Assembly: GCA_036583965.1 (NCBI GenBank)
Contig: JAZBQD010000027.1
Location: 3,428,687 to 3,492,686 of the forward strand
Length of the DNA: 64,000 nt
Direction of reading: 5' to 3'
Source of the DNA: Prunella strophiata
Taxonomy: Eukaryota > Chordata > Aves > Passeriformes > Prunellidae
Shown here one piece after another: positions 14,901 through 24,096 of the stretch (within the stretch, counting starts at the first letter, position 1; each line of letters starts with the position of its first letter). Position numbers and translations under genes: made by a program. The notes under the pieces are model-generated. The model saw only the letters and a program-made list of their open reading frames with translations, was not told the DNA's origin and ran no database searches.

Positions 14901-17900
14901 GATGATCCAACCAAGAACAAATTAAGACAGGAGGAGGAGCACACCATGACAAAAATAGAAGAGATGCAGCTGCAAGCTTGTAAGTCAGAGTCTGGAATGG
15001 CCTGTCAGAACAATGCAACCTCACAAACACAATCAGCTTAACTCTGAGGACCAAGACTACAACACTGGGACAGAATTTCAGAATCTAACTCCAGTATAAT
15101 CAGTGGCTGGCAATTGTATACATTTCTTGTGTGGTACAAAAAAATCTTAAGCATTTGTTGTATGTTTGGGCACCATGAGTCTAAAACCAAAACATTTTGG
15201 CTGGGGTTTAAGGTCTCTTGGTCCCAAACCTCCCAAGCAATTTAGGAAAGTATTTACAGTCCAACCCTGACCTTTGCTTGGATGAAAAAATTCGCAAAGG
15301 TCAACAAAAAGATATTTGGATTTCTCAACTGACAGCATCAGGCTATGAACTGTTACCTACCTCTTGAATGGCTGTCATGACAACATGCTGCACAGACTCT
15401 TCAAGGGTCATGATATTCTGTATGTGCTCTGTGAAAAAGCATTTGTAGTGACTCATGACAATGTTCATCTCAATGGTTTGAGTAATATGATAAACTGTTT
15501 GCTGAAAGATCCAGAAGAAACTATTATGCACAAAGCTCCCTCAAAACAAGTAGTGGTGTCTCTTTATACAGAGGAAGTACCATTAACCACCATCATTATC
15601 AAACAGTAATATGGCAGATTATAGATTAAAATGATAAACTCTCAACTGGACAAATTGATATGCTACCTAAAGAGAGACGCCATCAGAGCATGGAGGATTA
15701 GTTCTGATAAAGGGAAGAGAAAACAACCAATTCAGTCTTGAGCCTCTGCAGGCAGAGAAGCAATTTCCAATTTAAGGACTTAATTTAATTTTGCTATATT
15801 TGCATTTGAATAGGTCTTGGTACATATTATAACAATATGAATAAACCATACATATTTCAGACTCTATTTTTAAACCTACTCTGAACAAAGTTTTGAGTTT
15901 TATTCACATACATTTCCCAGGGAATTTCTGCTTTTAAGTGAACTCCAGTTTCAGAGCAGGCATTCAGCAAATTAATCAATATTGATGGATACATCTTTTT
16001 CACCTTAACTACCACCTGAGGCAGTCTGCTGTTAGCTGAGCAGGTTCAGGTAGTGCCTACCTTGTTTCCTCTCACAGTTGACTGCACAACCCAAAATAAG
16101 CTGCAGGAGCCTGCCCAGTTCAGTGGGATCTGAATTCTCAGATATCCGGGTCAAGTCTGGAATAAGCTCTTCTGCAATCTGCTGACCCAGGAACTGGAAA
16201 AAAAATTAAAATTATGAGAAAAAAGTAGACTCCCACTTTTTTACAATGTGAAAATCTGGTATCATGTAGGAAATCTGGGCTCAATGAGCCAGCCAGAGAA
16301 AATTCCCTAGAAGTTTGTTACCAGGTTTAGTTATCTGAGCACTTCTAGCAAGAAGAAGTGACAATAGTAAAAGTTACTGGGACTGTTCTCAAATATGAGA
16401 GAATTCATTTATTTTACCAACACAATAAAAAAAGGAATTAATAACACTTCCAGATGGAGTTGCTTCCAAATCCTTCAAAAAGCTTCTCATAAGCTTGAAG
16501 AAGTTTTGCTTCTGGGCCTGCCAGAGATCTTCAGAACTGGCAGCACATCAGGGCCTGGCTCTTGGTGTCACAGCTCAGCCCAGCAAGACCAGGAAGCCAC
16601 AACAAGATCTGGCAAGTTTTTCTAAACCATACCCATTACATAACTGTAATCACATCAATACAAAATTCAACTTTTTTTTTTTTTTTTAACTCAAAATACA
16701 GCAGCCTTTTATGGTTACTGTACTCATCCCTGCATGAGACAGAACAAACTAATACTTTCTGTGTCCAGGAGGATTCCTACCTTGGCTCCCAGCTTCCAAC
16801 TGGCTATCATAAAACCTACACTGGGGTTGCTGAGCTTGTTCTGTTGTGTACAAAAGGATTAAAACTTCTCTAGACAAGAGCAAACATGAACACACACACA
16901 AAAGTCAACAGGATTCTGCAGCTCAGTCCTTTCAACATTCACCTGGGCAGAGACATGGTTCCCAGTTCGTACTCCAAGAGCTTTATCTAAAACACACCTG
17001 CTCAAATTAATTTCATATTTACTCAGACCTCCCACTTAACAGATAATTATCATACATCTGCTGCCTAAAAGGTCCTCAAAATAAATTACAGATTTTTTTC
17101 TACTTGGCTAAGTCAAGGGGAGCAATAATCATCGTGTTTAATGATGAGAACAACAACAGTAAATTGTTTTTTCCATACCTCATGATAGTAGTCCATAATT
17201 CCTTGCAGTATCTTCTTCAAATTACTGGACTAGTTGTTGTACATGAAAGACAAGGTTATAATTTATTAAAAATTTTACTTCTTATTAAATCAAATAATAA
17301 TTTCTAATAAAACAGTTACAAGGCAGCTCTATGAAAGGACACAGGAAGAGAAATATGACAGCAGAAAATCCCTATCCAACAATGCTGGAAAGCACCTAAA
17401 CTATCAACAGACAGTTCAAGCTCATTTAAAATATCCTTGAAAAGATTGAGTTTGATTCTGTAGGTTTTGGACTGCCAGATCTCAGGACAGACACAACATT
17501 CAACCCCACAACTGTCATTATCTTCAGATTTAAATACCTTTATTCTCCAGTTGTCACCAACATCTTCTTTGATGCGACTGAGCCAAGATGCATCAAACCA
17601 GGCAACATCTCTGAAACAAAATGAAACTATTAATCAATGAGCACAGACTTAAATAAATAAGACAGCAAATTCCCAGCATTAAAGCATCTGATGCTGAACT
17701 CCAGTGTCTAACGAGGCATGAATTCCTGGAGACTGTAAGGTAAACTTTTATCTTATATCACAGAGAATTCCTCTGTGTGCCTGAGCCAGCTATGAATGGA
17801 GCACAAGGATGTGGAGCCCTCTGTCATGCTGAATTGTTATACCTGATGAAGTAACCATAATGAGGTAAAGAAACATCTTTTTTTGACTAGTGCTGACATT

Positions 17901-20900
17901 ATGTTTGGTGCCTATTCCTGTAGGCTGGACTAACTAACATTTACTGCAATTTGTCAAAGGCACATATTAAGAAAACACTTTAAACTATTGGCATTTTGTA
18001 TATTTTGTATGTCTCTGGTTCCCCTGGGCAGAAGGGGATTCAGTTTGCCAGCATAAACAAAGATGAATTGCTGAGGGAGGTGTTTACACACACTCAGCTG
18101 CCAAGCAGAACAATCACAGCATATTTAACAATATTTAACTTTGACAGTGCACTGTTTATTCATTGGTCTCAAAGCACCTAATAAAGGACAATCATTATCC
18201 CCACTTGCCCACGAACCAACTTGGTGTTAAGCAGTTTGCCCAAAGCATGTGGCTGCCTAATACCCTAAACCCATGGGAAGCAACCCTCAGCAAACCCTAA
18301 ATCAAATTTTGCCATGTCCAGAAAAAGGGTGAGCTCTGTCTTTAAAAAGTACATTTAAAATCTTTACAGACAGGAGGGTTTCTGAGCTCATTTTTTTTTG
18401 TTGGGGGAGTGGTGGATTGTGATGGTGTTGAAGTAATTTCTTAGTAATTACAAAATGATACTTTGAACCTGAGGTGGTAATGCAGACTTCTCTTCAATTA
18501 CCTGGGCCAACAATAACAGTAAAATTGCAATGATGACTTGTAGCATATTCTTTCAAAAAAAAGACTTGCATTACTATCCTCTATGCAAATTTTCAAAACT
18601 AGTGCATCACTCAGACTACCAATCTTCATCACAACAATAGAACAGCCAATCAAAAGTAAAATAATTCCTAACTATTAATTGCAATTGAAGTTTTACAATT
18701 CTTGTCTTCCACATGAATAGTAAGTTGTCATTTAAAACTTAGAACTTAAATCTAAATTAATTGAGCAACCTCAGAAAGAAAAGAACACAAAGCCATGCCT
18801 TTGGAATCTTTAGTTTCTCATTCCAAAAAGGAACATATTGCCTGAAGCATGGAAATAAGTGCTGATGGGAAAAGTGAAGAAGATAATGTCATCCTTGCCC
18901 AATTATCCCCAAGTATGAATTTAATACTGCAGTATTTGTACATCTTCTCATCACCTTTTCCACCATGTCATTAATCAGCTATTATATCATCCCCAAAACA
19001 GCAACACAAAGGCATAACCTATCTTCTGTTATAAACTGTCCACTCTGAATTTCTGCCTACTTTAAGTGCAACTATGTCTGTCAAACACAAAAACCTCAGG
19101 CAATTGAATCCCTCTTCTTCCAGCTGAAGAATCAACTTACATTTGGTGAAGCACCTGAGCCATGGCAACCCCGTTAGTCAAGTCCTGGACATCCCTGCAG
19201 GGTGCAGCTGTATTGAATGTCTGCAGCTAAAACAGGGAAAAACACTGGGGTTTAGTTCAGCAGACAATAAATTAGCTGTCATCATCCCTCTCCCCTTTCA
19301 GGCACAAGCATTTAGCAAGATGTCTTTCTACCTTGAAATCCTTTTTGAACCACACAGACTTTAAGCCAACCCAATTTTCTCAACACTTGTGACTGTTATG
19401 ACTGGTAGATTAAAAAGTTGGTGTGAACACCCACGCTCTGTTTTTTCATGCTAGGCCTTCTATTGTAAAGCAGATTATGGAAAGATAACTTGGGAGACTA
19501 AAGTCATATTTATCCAGCCTTTGAATTATGTTGCATTGCTTAGTTCTGGACATAACTATCTAAACAAAAAACAGCATCAGAATAAGGTGTGAAAGTTGAT
19601 AGGGAAAAAAAAAAATCCAGTCTTTTACTACAAGAACTTAGTAATAGAAATAGGATAGGATTACCTCAATGTTAAAATGCTTCTCTGTTTTAATTATTAT
19701 GGGATTTTTTTCAAACTATCCTGAGGCTTATAGCTAACATTTTGATAGAATTAGCTATTTAGAATAGCAATATTTTATTCCTCCAAAGACAATAAACTCA
19801 GAACTAATTACTCTAGATGAGAGAGCCATTTCCATACAGAGGTCAGTTCACCAGTTACTCAGGAAAATAAGAGCCTTCTTTACCACAATAAACAAAACAG
19901 AAAGTTTATTATTACTACTACTAAAAGATAGAATAGAATGGGAGCAAGTACAAATCTGTGTAAACCCTGTCCACTGCAGAAACTGACTTCTTAAACTCAT
20001 TGCAATGTCCTAAATTACCTGTCCCTCTGCAAGAGGGTTTTCCCAAACATCCTGTGCAATACAAACTTCTTCAGAACTCCTGGTAAAAAATGACATTATC
20101 TTTGGGAAATAGAACTACTGGGACCAGAGTGATGGAAAAGCAGTTTTCAGCTGTGAGAATCTGGGGCAGTCTTTGTTCACTCTGTGTTTATAAAGAGTGA
20201 CCATAATTCTGAATACTTGTTTGCTTCCTTCAAGAAGAGTCCAATCAAGCCAAGAGAAAAATAGGCAGAGCAAGGGGATTTTTTTTAATTTAAAAAGTGG
20301 GTATAAATCCTGTCTTACAGGAAGTGAGAAGTCAGTAATCCCTCGTAGGTTACATAAAAGATTAAGTGGAACACCACAGCCCAAAGCTGCTATGCCTGAC
20401 AGCATCTACTACTCCAGCAGCCTCAGCACAAGCATGGGCATGCAAGTTTACATTCCAGGCTGGGCTTCCCAAATCCAGAGTTTTATGGCACAGTACTGTG
20501 ATGCTGCCATGTGGACATACCCCTCATAAAGCAAGGAAATTGCTATGCACAGGTGCAACCCTTTCACCTGAGCCTGCTGGAGCAGATAAACAAAGCCTTA
20601 GGAAACCCTGACATGCAACACTGCTTTATCCATGATCTCCCAGAATAGAAACTGCTAATTAAAATTGGGTAAAAAGCAGAACTGACAGTCTAGGTTTCTC
20701 TATGTATTTAAAAGTCACATAAGGACTTAGAAATAATAAGAGAGCAGAAGTATTAATTATGGGTTCTCCAAACCTCATGCCAGCCCAATCATTTCATCAA
20801 AATGGATTTTTACTGTTCTTGCAAAACCAATAAAAGTGGCAGGCGTGGGGAGGAGGTTGGAAAAAGAAGCCACAGACTTCAGGACTGTAGCAGTGTTTTT

Positions 20901-23435
20901 TCCTCCCTCATTTTTTTCAGTTTTACTAAATATAGCTCCAAGGATATGCTGCTACTCACACCAAAAACCATTTTGTGAATTCCACCCCAAACGCACTCTG
21001 CCACTTGCTGCTACAGCAGCAGTTCCTCTCTCAGACACAGAGCTGTTATGCTCCCAACATACAGCTGAAAAGTTAATTTTGTAGCTCTACCACCAAACGT
21101 CTGCAGATGAAACAGGAGTGTTGAGAGTGCCCAGCAGAAATCAGCCCATCCACTTGGGGAAGGTGTGGCCTCAGTTTCCCCTGACAGCGAGGGGTTGAGT
21201 TTCTCCATTTCACACCCAGATTATACACACCAGGGACAGAGGTTTTACAGAGTAATCAAAGAGATTTTAAAATAAAAATATACATTCCCATGCTGAAACC
21301 AAGTATATTAATAGAATAAGTCAGCCACTGGACAGAATGAACATTACCAGTGGTGCCAGTGCCAAGCAGTGAATTTATAGTGGGAAATTCCAATTTAAGG
21401 TGTTGCCATACATCCAGTCCCTGGTTTGGAGGCTAAGGCAGTACAGCACTGAAAAACATCCAATTAACTTTTCTACACAGAGGAAAAATAACTAATTTAG
21501 AAAATTGTTTCTGCTGCAGCTTGTGAGTTCCACCTTAGCAGGTCATACCTAAGTAATTTTTTCATGGATACCCATAAACATTACCCCTATAATTCAGTTT
21601 AGCTGCTTTATGTTTTTCCTGCAAAATCCTCAGAATTTTAAATTCAACGACACCTGGGCTGCAGAAACAACAGGTAACATTTTTATTTGAATCTTCTCTT
21701 TCTTCTCTGGATGTAGCATGTTTCCTAATATTGCATTTGGTAAAATAAAAATAGGAAAATGCCAGATCTGGCAGCAAAATACAGAGAATCATAAGCATCT
21801 GTTTGCCATATTAATGAGTAAATAAATGAGAAACCATTAGAAGCAGAGAGTTACAGAACCCTTTTCTCTCCAAACACAGAGCACTCATCTCCCCCTCCTC
21901 ACATCACTTTTCTCCCTATTATTCACACTGAAGTTCAAATTGTGAAAGGATGTTTCAAACACATCCAAGTGTTAAGAATCAGTTTCTAAGTTGCAAACTA
22001 GGCCTGAGAAATAGGGTGCTAAATCTAAAAACATGCAACTGCTGAGTGCTGTATAGAAAACCAGAACACAGGGTTGGGTCTTCCTTTACACTGACACAAT
22101 TGCTCAGTTTAAGGCCAGCTAAGATTCCATTAAGATTTACGATGTGATTACAGCTGTTGCACTGTGAGCATACCATAAATGACAATTAGGACAGAAATAT
22201 TTAAAGCAGGAATTGTGAAAAATAAAAGAGTTCAGCACTGCTGACAGGATTTTTGTGAAAGAATTCAAATGCCGTGATTTTTTTTTGCCATTGAATCATG
22301 ATGGAGTTATTCTCACCTGATTACTGAGGGGAAAATACAAAGTTAAAGAGCCCAAAAAAAGAGAAAGATTAAATGACGAAAGATATCCAACATAAGGCTA
22401 CCAAAATTCTAGAGAGCAACAAAACCTTGGGATAATACAATGTCACTAAAAGGAAAGTAGAAGAAGGAAAAAGGAAGGAAGAAATTGTTTATCAGTGATT
22501 TATTACAGACTTTAACTTATTAACACTTCCTGTACTGCCATGCAGAAATCAAGAACACCTACTCAGGCTGCTGTTCCTGTTACTTCTACCACTTTCATTC
22601 CTGGATTTCGACAATGCCTCTAAAACACTCCCTTCTCTCCATGATTTACACTTCACAGAGGCAAACCTCCTGCTGTTTCTAGAGAAACCCTTCACACGGG
22701 ACAATTGTGACCTTCCCTGCCAAGATTTCCTGCAGAAGTTTTATTTCACAGAGCTCCCTGTCACCGAAATTACTGCACCTGCAAAACCAGAATTACAGAC
22801 AAGGTCACAGAAGAAGCTTGGAGAGAAAGATAAAGAGGAAGCAAGAGTAATTGATGAATTTAACAAATATGTTTGTACTCGATGACCTTAAAAGTCTTTT
22901 CCGACCTAAATAATTCCGCAGTTGCAAACAGGTGCCTCTGGCACAGGTAACATCACACACCCAGGCGTGGCGCGCCTGACTAATAAACGCTTTAACCAGC
23001 CGGCATGAAATACTCTGAGGTTTCTACGCCTGTCAATTCAAATTAATTGCATTTATTTATTAATGGTGTTAATTGCCGAGCAGTTTCCACACTGAAACCA
23101 CCGCTGGAGAGCCGCACTTAGGCCCACGGGATATTCCGACCACCACATCCACACCTCGAGGGTGCCGCGGGATGCTTTTGCTGGCTGTGGGCAGCGTGTC
23201 CCAGGCAGCCCCGGCGCCGCGGCCGTGCCCGACCCGCCCGCAGCTCCTGCTCCCGCGGGCGGGGACGGAGGGAGGGGTGGCCGGAGGGACGGGGGGGATG
23301 GATGGAGGGAAAAGCCCCCGCCGCTGGCGCCTCCTCGCTGCCCTCGAGGGTCCCCAGAGGCGGCAGAACCCCCGCGCCACTCACCCAGAGGATGAGGCTG
23401 TCGCAGAGCAGCGGGTCCGCGGGTTTCGCCTCCAT
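2837..23435 (-). CDS. HOOK1: HOOK1, complete 22-exon coding region (dynein and microtubule adaptor)
   Basis: HOOK1 links cargo to cytoplasmic dynein/dynactin and works in the FTS(AKTIP)-Hook-FHIP complex in endosome traffic; mouse Hook1 loss gives abnormal sperm heads. Seen here: 22 minus-strand exons, all GT-AG, phases adding to 2,148 nt (715 residues plus stop). Exons 5' to 3': 23385-23435, 19141-19226, 17538-17610, 17179-17229, 16061-16193, 15361-15428, 14029-14091, 13322-13405, 10575-10741, 9839-9979, 8556-8757, 7604-7714, 7219-7306, 7084-7135, 6514-6654, 5871-5958, 5508-5542, 4881-4963, 4356-4456, 3914-4015, 3174-3242, 2837-2995. Residues ~9-155 form the Hook domain; ~170-650 are heptad-rich coiled coil; the last ~65 are the cargo/FHIP-AKTIP tail. 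HOOK1 rather than HOOK2/3 is called from the C-terminus ([24 protein letters not shown]) and FGGY as neighbour. Human HOOK1 is about 728 residues, so this copy looks full length and intact. Confidence 0.97.
3174..3242 (-). CDS. HOOK1: HOOK1 coding exon 21
   Basis: Residues 641-663, ending [18 protein letters not shown]. This segment is conserved across Hook proteins and opens the C-terminal region that contacts FHIP/AKTIP and cargo. Acceptor CCTTGCAG, donor GTGGGT. Confidence 0.97.
3914..4015 (-). CDS. HOOK1: HOOK1 coding exon 20
   Basis: Residues 607-640, from [20 protein letters not shown] to KDKKIEALE; phase 0 both ends, 34 codons. Acceptor TGTCCAG, donor GTAAAA. Confidence 0.97.
4356..4456 (-). 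CDS. HOOK1: HOOK1 coding exon 19
   Basis: Residues 574-606 after a split Pro573. Contains [20 protein letters not shown] and [12 protein letters not shown], close to the mammalian sequence. Acceptor TAAACAG, donor GTGAGT. Confidence 0.97.
4881..4963 (-). CDS. HOOK1: HOOK1 coding exon 18
   Basis: Residues 546-572 with one base on each side. From [17 protein letters not shown] to QPDDSQN. Acceptor TTCACAG, donor GTGAGT. Confidence 0.95.
5508..5542 (-). CDS. HOOK1: HOOK1 coding exon 17 (35-nt micro-exon)
   Basis: Residues 534-544, [11 protein letters not shown], plus two bases of Met545. Only 35 nt long and too small for ORF-based detection; it is placed by phase, by a TTTCACAG acceptor and GTAAGT donor, and by the conserved LKQKL..HMEKL junction with exon 18. 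Confidence 0.94.
5871..5958 (-). CDS. HOOK1: HOOK1 coding exon 16
   Basis: Residues 505-533, from [18 protein letters not shown] to EQGSKTEG. Acceptor CTAAAAG, donor GTAAGT, ending in phase 0. Confidence 0.96.
6514..6654 (-). CDS. HOOK1: HOOK1 coding exon 15
   Basis: Residues 458-503 with split Arg codons at both ends. From [20 protein letters not shown] to [12 protein letters not shown]. Acceptor CTTCAG, donor GTGAAA. Confidence 0.96.
7084..7135 (-). CDS. HOOK1: HOOK1 coding exon 14
   Basis: A 52-nt exon coding residues 440-457: [16 protein letters not shown] between split Gly and Arg codons. This is a Pro-containing break in the coiled coil. Acceptor TTTCAG, donor GTGAGA. Confidence 0.95.
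7219..7306 (-). CDS. HOOK1: HOOK1 coding exon 13
   Basis: Residues 411-439 plus one base of Gly440. From [16 protein letters not shown] to DHLSQT. Acceptor TTGTTAG, donor GTACTG. Confidence 0.95.
7402..7462 (+). mobile_element. CR1 LINE 3'-end fragment in HOOK1 intron 12
   Basis: About 60 bp ending in ttccatgattctat, preceded by gatgatcttggagatctttcccaacc-type sequence; this is the diagnostic 3' UTR end of avian CR1 retroposons. It is plus-oriented, opposite to HOOK1, and lies between exons 13 and 12. Confidence 0.8.
7604..7714 (-). CDS. HOOK1: HOOK1 coding exon 12
   Basis: Residues 374-410, from [18 protein letters not shown] to EALMKEKE; phase 0 at both ends. Acceptor GAAAAG, donor GTAAGT. 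Confidence 0.96.
8009..8272 (+). mobile_element. CR1 LINE 3' fragment in HOOK1 intron 11
   Basis: About 260 bp matching the CR1 3' region: acaggacagggggaatggg, then gagggtggtgagaccctggcacag, cttggagcaacctggga and an eroded tail ccaaaccactctataattcc. It is 5'-truncated, plus-oriented and without coding capacity. Confidence 0.88.
8556..8757 (-). CDS. HOOK1: HOOK1 coding exon 11
   Basis: Residues 307-373, the largest internal exon. Contains [18 protein letters not shown] and [18 protein letters not shown], the most recognisable Hook coiled-coil segments, ending TYKRQ. Acceptor CCTCAAG, donor GTAGAG. Confidence 0.97.
9839..9979 (-). CDS. HOOK1: HOOK1 coding exon 10
   Basis: Residues 260-305 with split Arg codons on both sides. 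Contains [20 protein letters not shown] and [19 protein letters not shown]. Acceptor TGGTAG, donor GTATGT. Confidence 0.97.
10575..10741 (-). CDS. HOOK1: HOOK1 coding exon 9
   Basis: Residues 204-258 plus two bases of Arg259. Contains [31 protein letters not shown] and LQEENF, all typical of the Hook family coiled coil. Acceptor GTGCTAG, donor GTATGA. Confidence 0.97.
10742..13321 (-). other. HOOK1: HOOK1 intron 8
   Basis: A 2.6 kb intron that includes a GC-rich, CpG-containing patch at about 11,087-11,250 in otherwise AT-rich sequence. All family exons are accounted for elsewhere, so no exon is expected here. Confidence 0.7.
13322..13405 (-). CDS. HOOK1: HOOK1 coding exon 8
   Basis: Residues 176-203, from [18 protein letters not shown] to CQELDLQ; start of the coiled coil with clear heptads. 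Acceptor TTGAAAG, donor GTAAGA. A 2.6 kb intron follows. Confidence 0.95.
13612..13634. repeat. (ATT)n microsatellite
   Basis: Nearly eight uninterrupted ATT units in HOOK1 intron 7, between exons 8 and 7. Confidence 0.9.
14029..14091 (-). CDS. HOOK1: HOOK1 coding exon 7
   Basis: Residues 155-175, from [10 protein letters not shown] to SSEVEQQ. A polar, Ser-rich linker between the Hook domain and the coiled coil, and the least conserved stretch relative to the mammalian protein as I remember it. Acceptor TCTGTAG, donor GTAATT. Confidence 0.93.
15361..15428 (-). CDS. HOOK1: HOOK1 coding exon 6, dynein light-intermediate-chain binding helix
   Basis: Residues 132-154, including [20 protein letters not shown]. 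By alignment from memory, Gln145 and Ile152 of the [11 protein letters not shown] segment correspond to the two HOOK3 helix residues (Gln147 and Ile154) reported to be needed for dynein LIC1 binding. Both are kept, so dynein activation should be intact. Acceptor TTCACAG, donor GTAGGT. Confidence 0.96.
16061..16193 (-). CDS. HOOK1: HOOK1 coding exon 5
   Basis: Residues 88-131 plus the first base of Glu132. Begins [14 protein letters not shown] and includes [20 protein letters not shown], the last globular helices of the Hook domain. Acceptor TTCCAG, donor GTAGGC. Confidence 0.96.
16670..16687. repeat. Poly-T run in HOOK1 intron 4
   Basis: About 18 consecutive T residues on the plus strand (A on the HOOK1 transcript). 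No recognisable retroposon body is attached. Confidence 0.8.
17179..17229 (-). CDS. HOOK1: HOOK1 coding exon 4
   Basis: Residues 71-87, [17 protein letters not shown], exactly 17 codons in phase 0. The acceptor is the upstream TAG. A second CAG five bases further in would put TAA straight after exon 3, so the upstream acceptor must be the productive one. Confidence 0.94.
17538..17610 (-). CDS. HOOK1: HOOK1 coding exon 3
   Basis: Residues 47-70 after one base completing Ile46. Contains [20 protein letters not shown], a signature stretch of the Hook domain. Acceptor TTTCAG, donor GTATTT; ends in phase 0. Confidence 0.96.
19141..19226 (-). CDS. HOOK1: HOOK1 coding exon 2
   Basis: Residues 18-45 plus two bases of Ile46. 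Begins [10 protein letters not shown] and ends MAQVLHQ; Hook-domain helices. Acceptor TTTTAG, donor GTAAGT. It follows a 4.16 kb first intron, the longest in the gene. Confidence 0.96.
19227..23384 (-). other. HOOK1: HOOK1 intron 1
   Basis: A 4.2 kb intron holding one CR1 relic at 22,872-22,925 and a purine-rich patch near 22,441-22,490. As first intron it is a natural place for regulatory elements, but none can be named from sequence. Confidence 0.75.
22872..22925 (+). mobile_element. CR1 3'-end relic in HOOK1 intron 1
   Basis: cgatgaccttaaaagtctt followed by ttccgacctaaataattccg resembles the CR1 terminal segment with several substitutions. Only about 50 bp remain. Confidence 0.65.
23385..23435 (-). 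CDS. HOOK1: HOOK1 coding exon 1
   Basis: Residues 1-17, [17 protein letters not shown], ending in TGG before a GTGAGT donor. The ATG at 23,435 sits in GCCGCCATGG, an optimal Kozak context. The same frame stays open upstream for about 70 codons but without another ATG, so this start is chosen. LCDSLILW is the conserved opening of the Hook domain. Confidence 0.95.
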
Positions 23436-23604
23436 GGCGGCGGCGGCTGCCGCGTCCCCCCCGCCCTCAGGCCGCCCCCGCTCCGGCGGCTCCGGCCGCG
23501 GCTCCGCTCCGCCCGCGCGTCCCCGCGGGGGCGGGGCCGCCGCCAGCACCGACCACTCAGCGCCCGCCCCTGCACTCAGAGGCCGGGAGTGACAGCGCGT
23601 CTGA

Positions 23605-23647
23605 CCAATCACGGCGGAGGAAAGTACGCTCGCGCCAATCACGGCGA
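23605..23647. promoter_or_regulatory. Two CCAAT boxes in a duplicated 12-bp element
   Basis: The string ccaatcacggcg occurs at 23605-23616 and again at 23635-23646, a start-to-start distance of 30 bp (close to three helical turns). Both lie about 170-210 bp upstream of the HOOK1 ATG, where NF-Y sites are common. NF-Y binding is inferred from the motif. Confidence 0.6.
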
Positions 23648-23705
23648 GACCCGTTGGAGGCGGGGGTTGCCCTCACGGCCGTGCCGCCTCCGTGAGGGGG
23701 CGAGT

Positions 23706-23786
23706 CGCGATCGTGTCACCCTCCCGGGCCGCGGCACCCGCCCCGGGCTGACGCGTGGGCCAAACGCGATCGTGTCACCCGCCCGG
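23706..23786. promoter_or_regulatory. Duplicated 22-bp promoter element
   Basis: Positions 23706-23727 and 23765-23786 are identical at 21 of 22 bases; the core is gatcgtgtcaccc and the offset is 59 bp. They lie about 270-350 bp upstream of the HOOK1 ATG within the CpG island. I do not recognise the factor that would bind them. Confidence 0.55.
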
Positions 23787-23856
23787 AGTGACCTCCTGCG
23801 CCCAGAGCGGCCCCGCGTTCCCCCCGCACGGCCCGGGAGGCGCCGCTCCGTCCCAA

Positions 23857-23867
23857 CATGGCGGGTG
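23857..23867 (+). promoter_or_regulatory. YY1-like site AACATGGCGGG
   Basis: This matches the YY1 core ATGGCGG on the plus strand inside the upstream part of the CpG island. Such sites often sit just downstream of a start site in that strand's direction, so it could mark a divergent plus-strand transcript. The ATG itself opens only a seven-codon frame (MAGAASS). Confidence 0.4.
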
Positions 23868-24055
23868 CTGCCTCTTCATAGCCCGCCCCGGCTGTCAGCG
23901 CTGCCGCGGGCACGGACGGGCCGTGGAGGTGACGGGTGAAGAGCTGCTGGCGTGGTGCAGAATTACCTGTGCTTAAGTGTAGGTAGGTCAGTGTACCTGT
24001 ACCTGCCACAAACATTGCAATCAGAGCAGGGTAAAGAATTGCTAAAAAAATAGTC

Positions 24056-24060
<5 letters not shown>

Positions 24061-24093
<33 letters not shown>
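24061..24093 (+). repeat. A33 homopolymer
   Basis: Thirty-three consecutive A residues about 120 bp beyond the edge of the CpG island. It could be a simple repeat or the tail of a retroposed sequence; no target-site duplication is evident. Confidence 0.9.

Positions 24094-24096
<3 letters not shown>

Larger units (their letters stand above)
23090..23940. promoter_or_regulatory. CpG-island promoter of HOOK1
   Basis: A sharply bounded GC- and CpG-rich block in AT-rich surroundings covers HOOK1 exon 1 and extends about 500 bp upstream of the ATG. It is TATA-less and holds CCAAT boxes, GC-box-like and E2F-like CCCGCCC strings and a YY1-like AACATGGCGG. The HOOK1 start site is inferred at roughly 23,500-23,580. 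The island continues well beyond it, which fits a divergent (bidirectional) promoter, although no plus-strand gene was found. Confidence 0.85.

Noticed and set aside
23073..23939. 288-residue plus-strand open frame in the CpG island
   Set aside because: Stop codons are rare in GC-rich DNA; the translation is Arg/Pro/Gly-rich without domains and overlaps HOOK1 exon 1 and its promoter.
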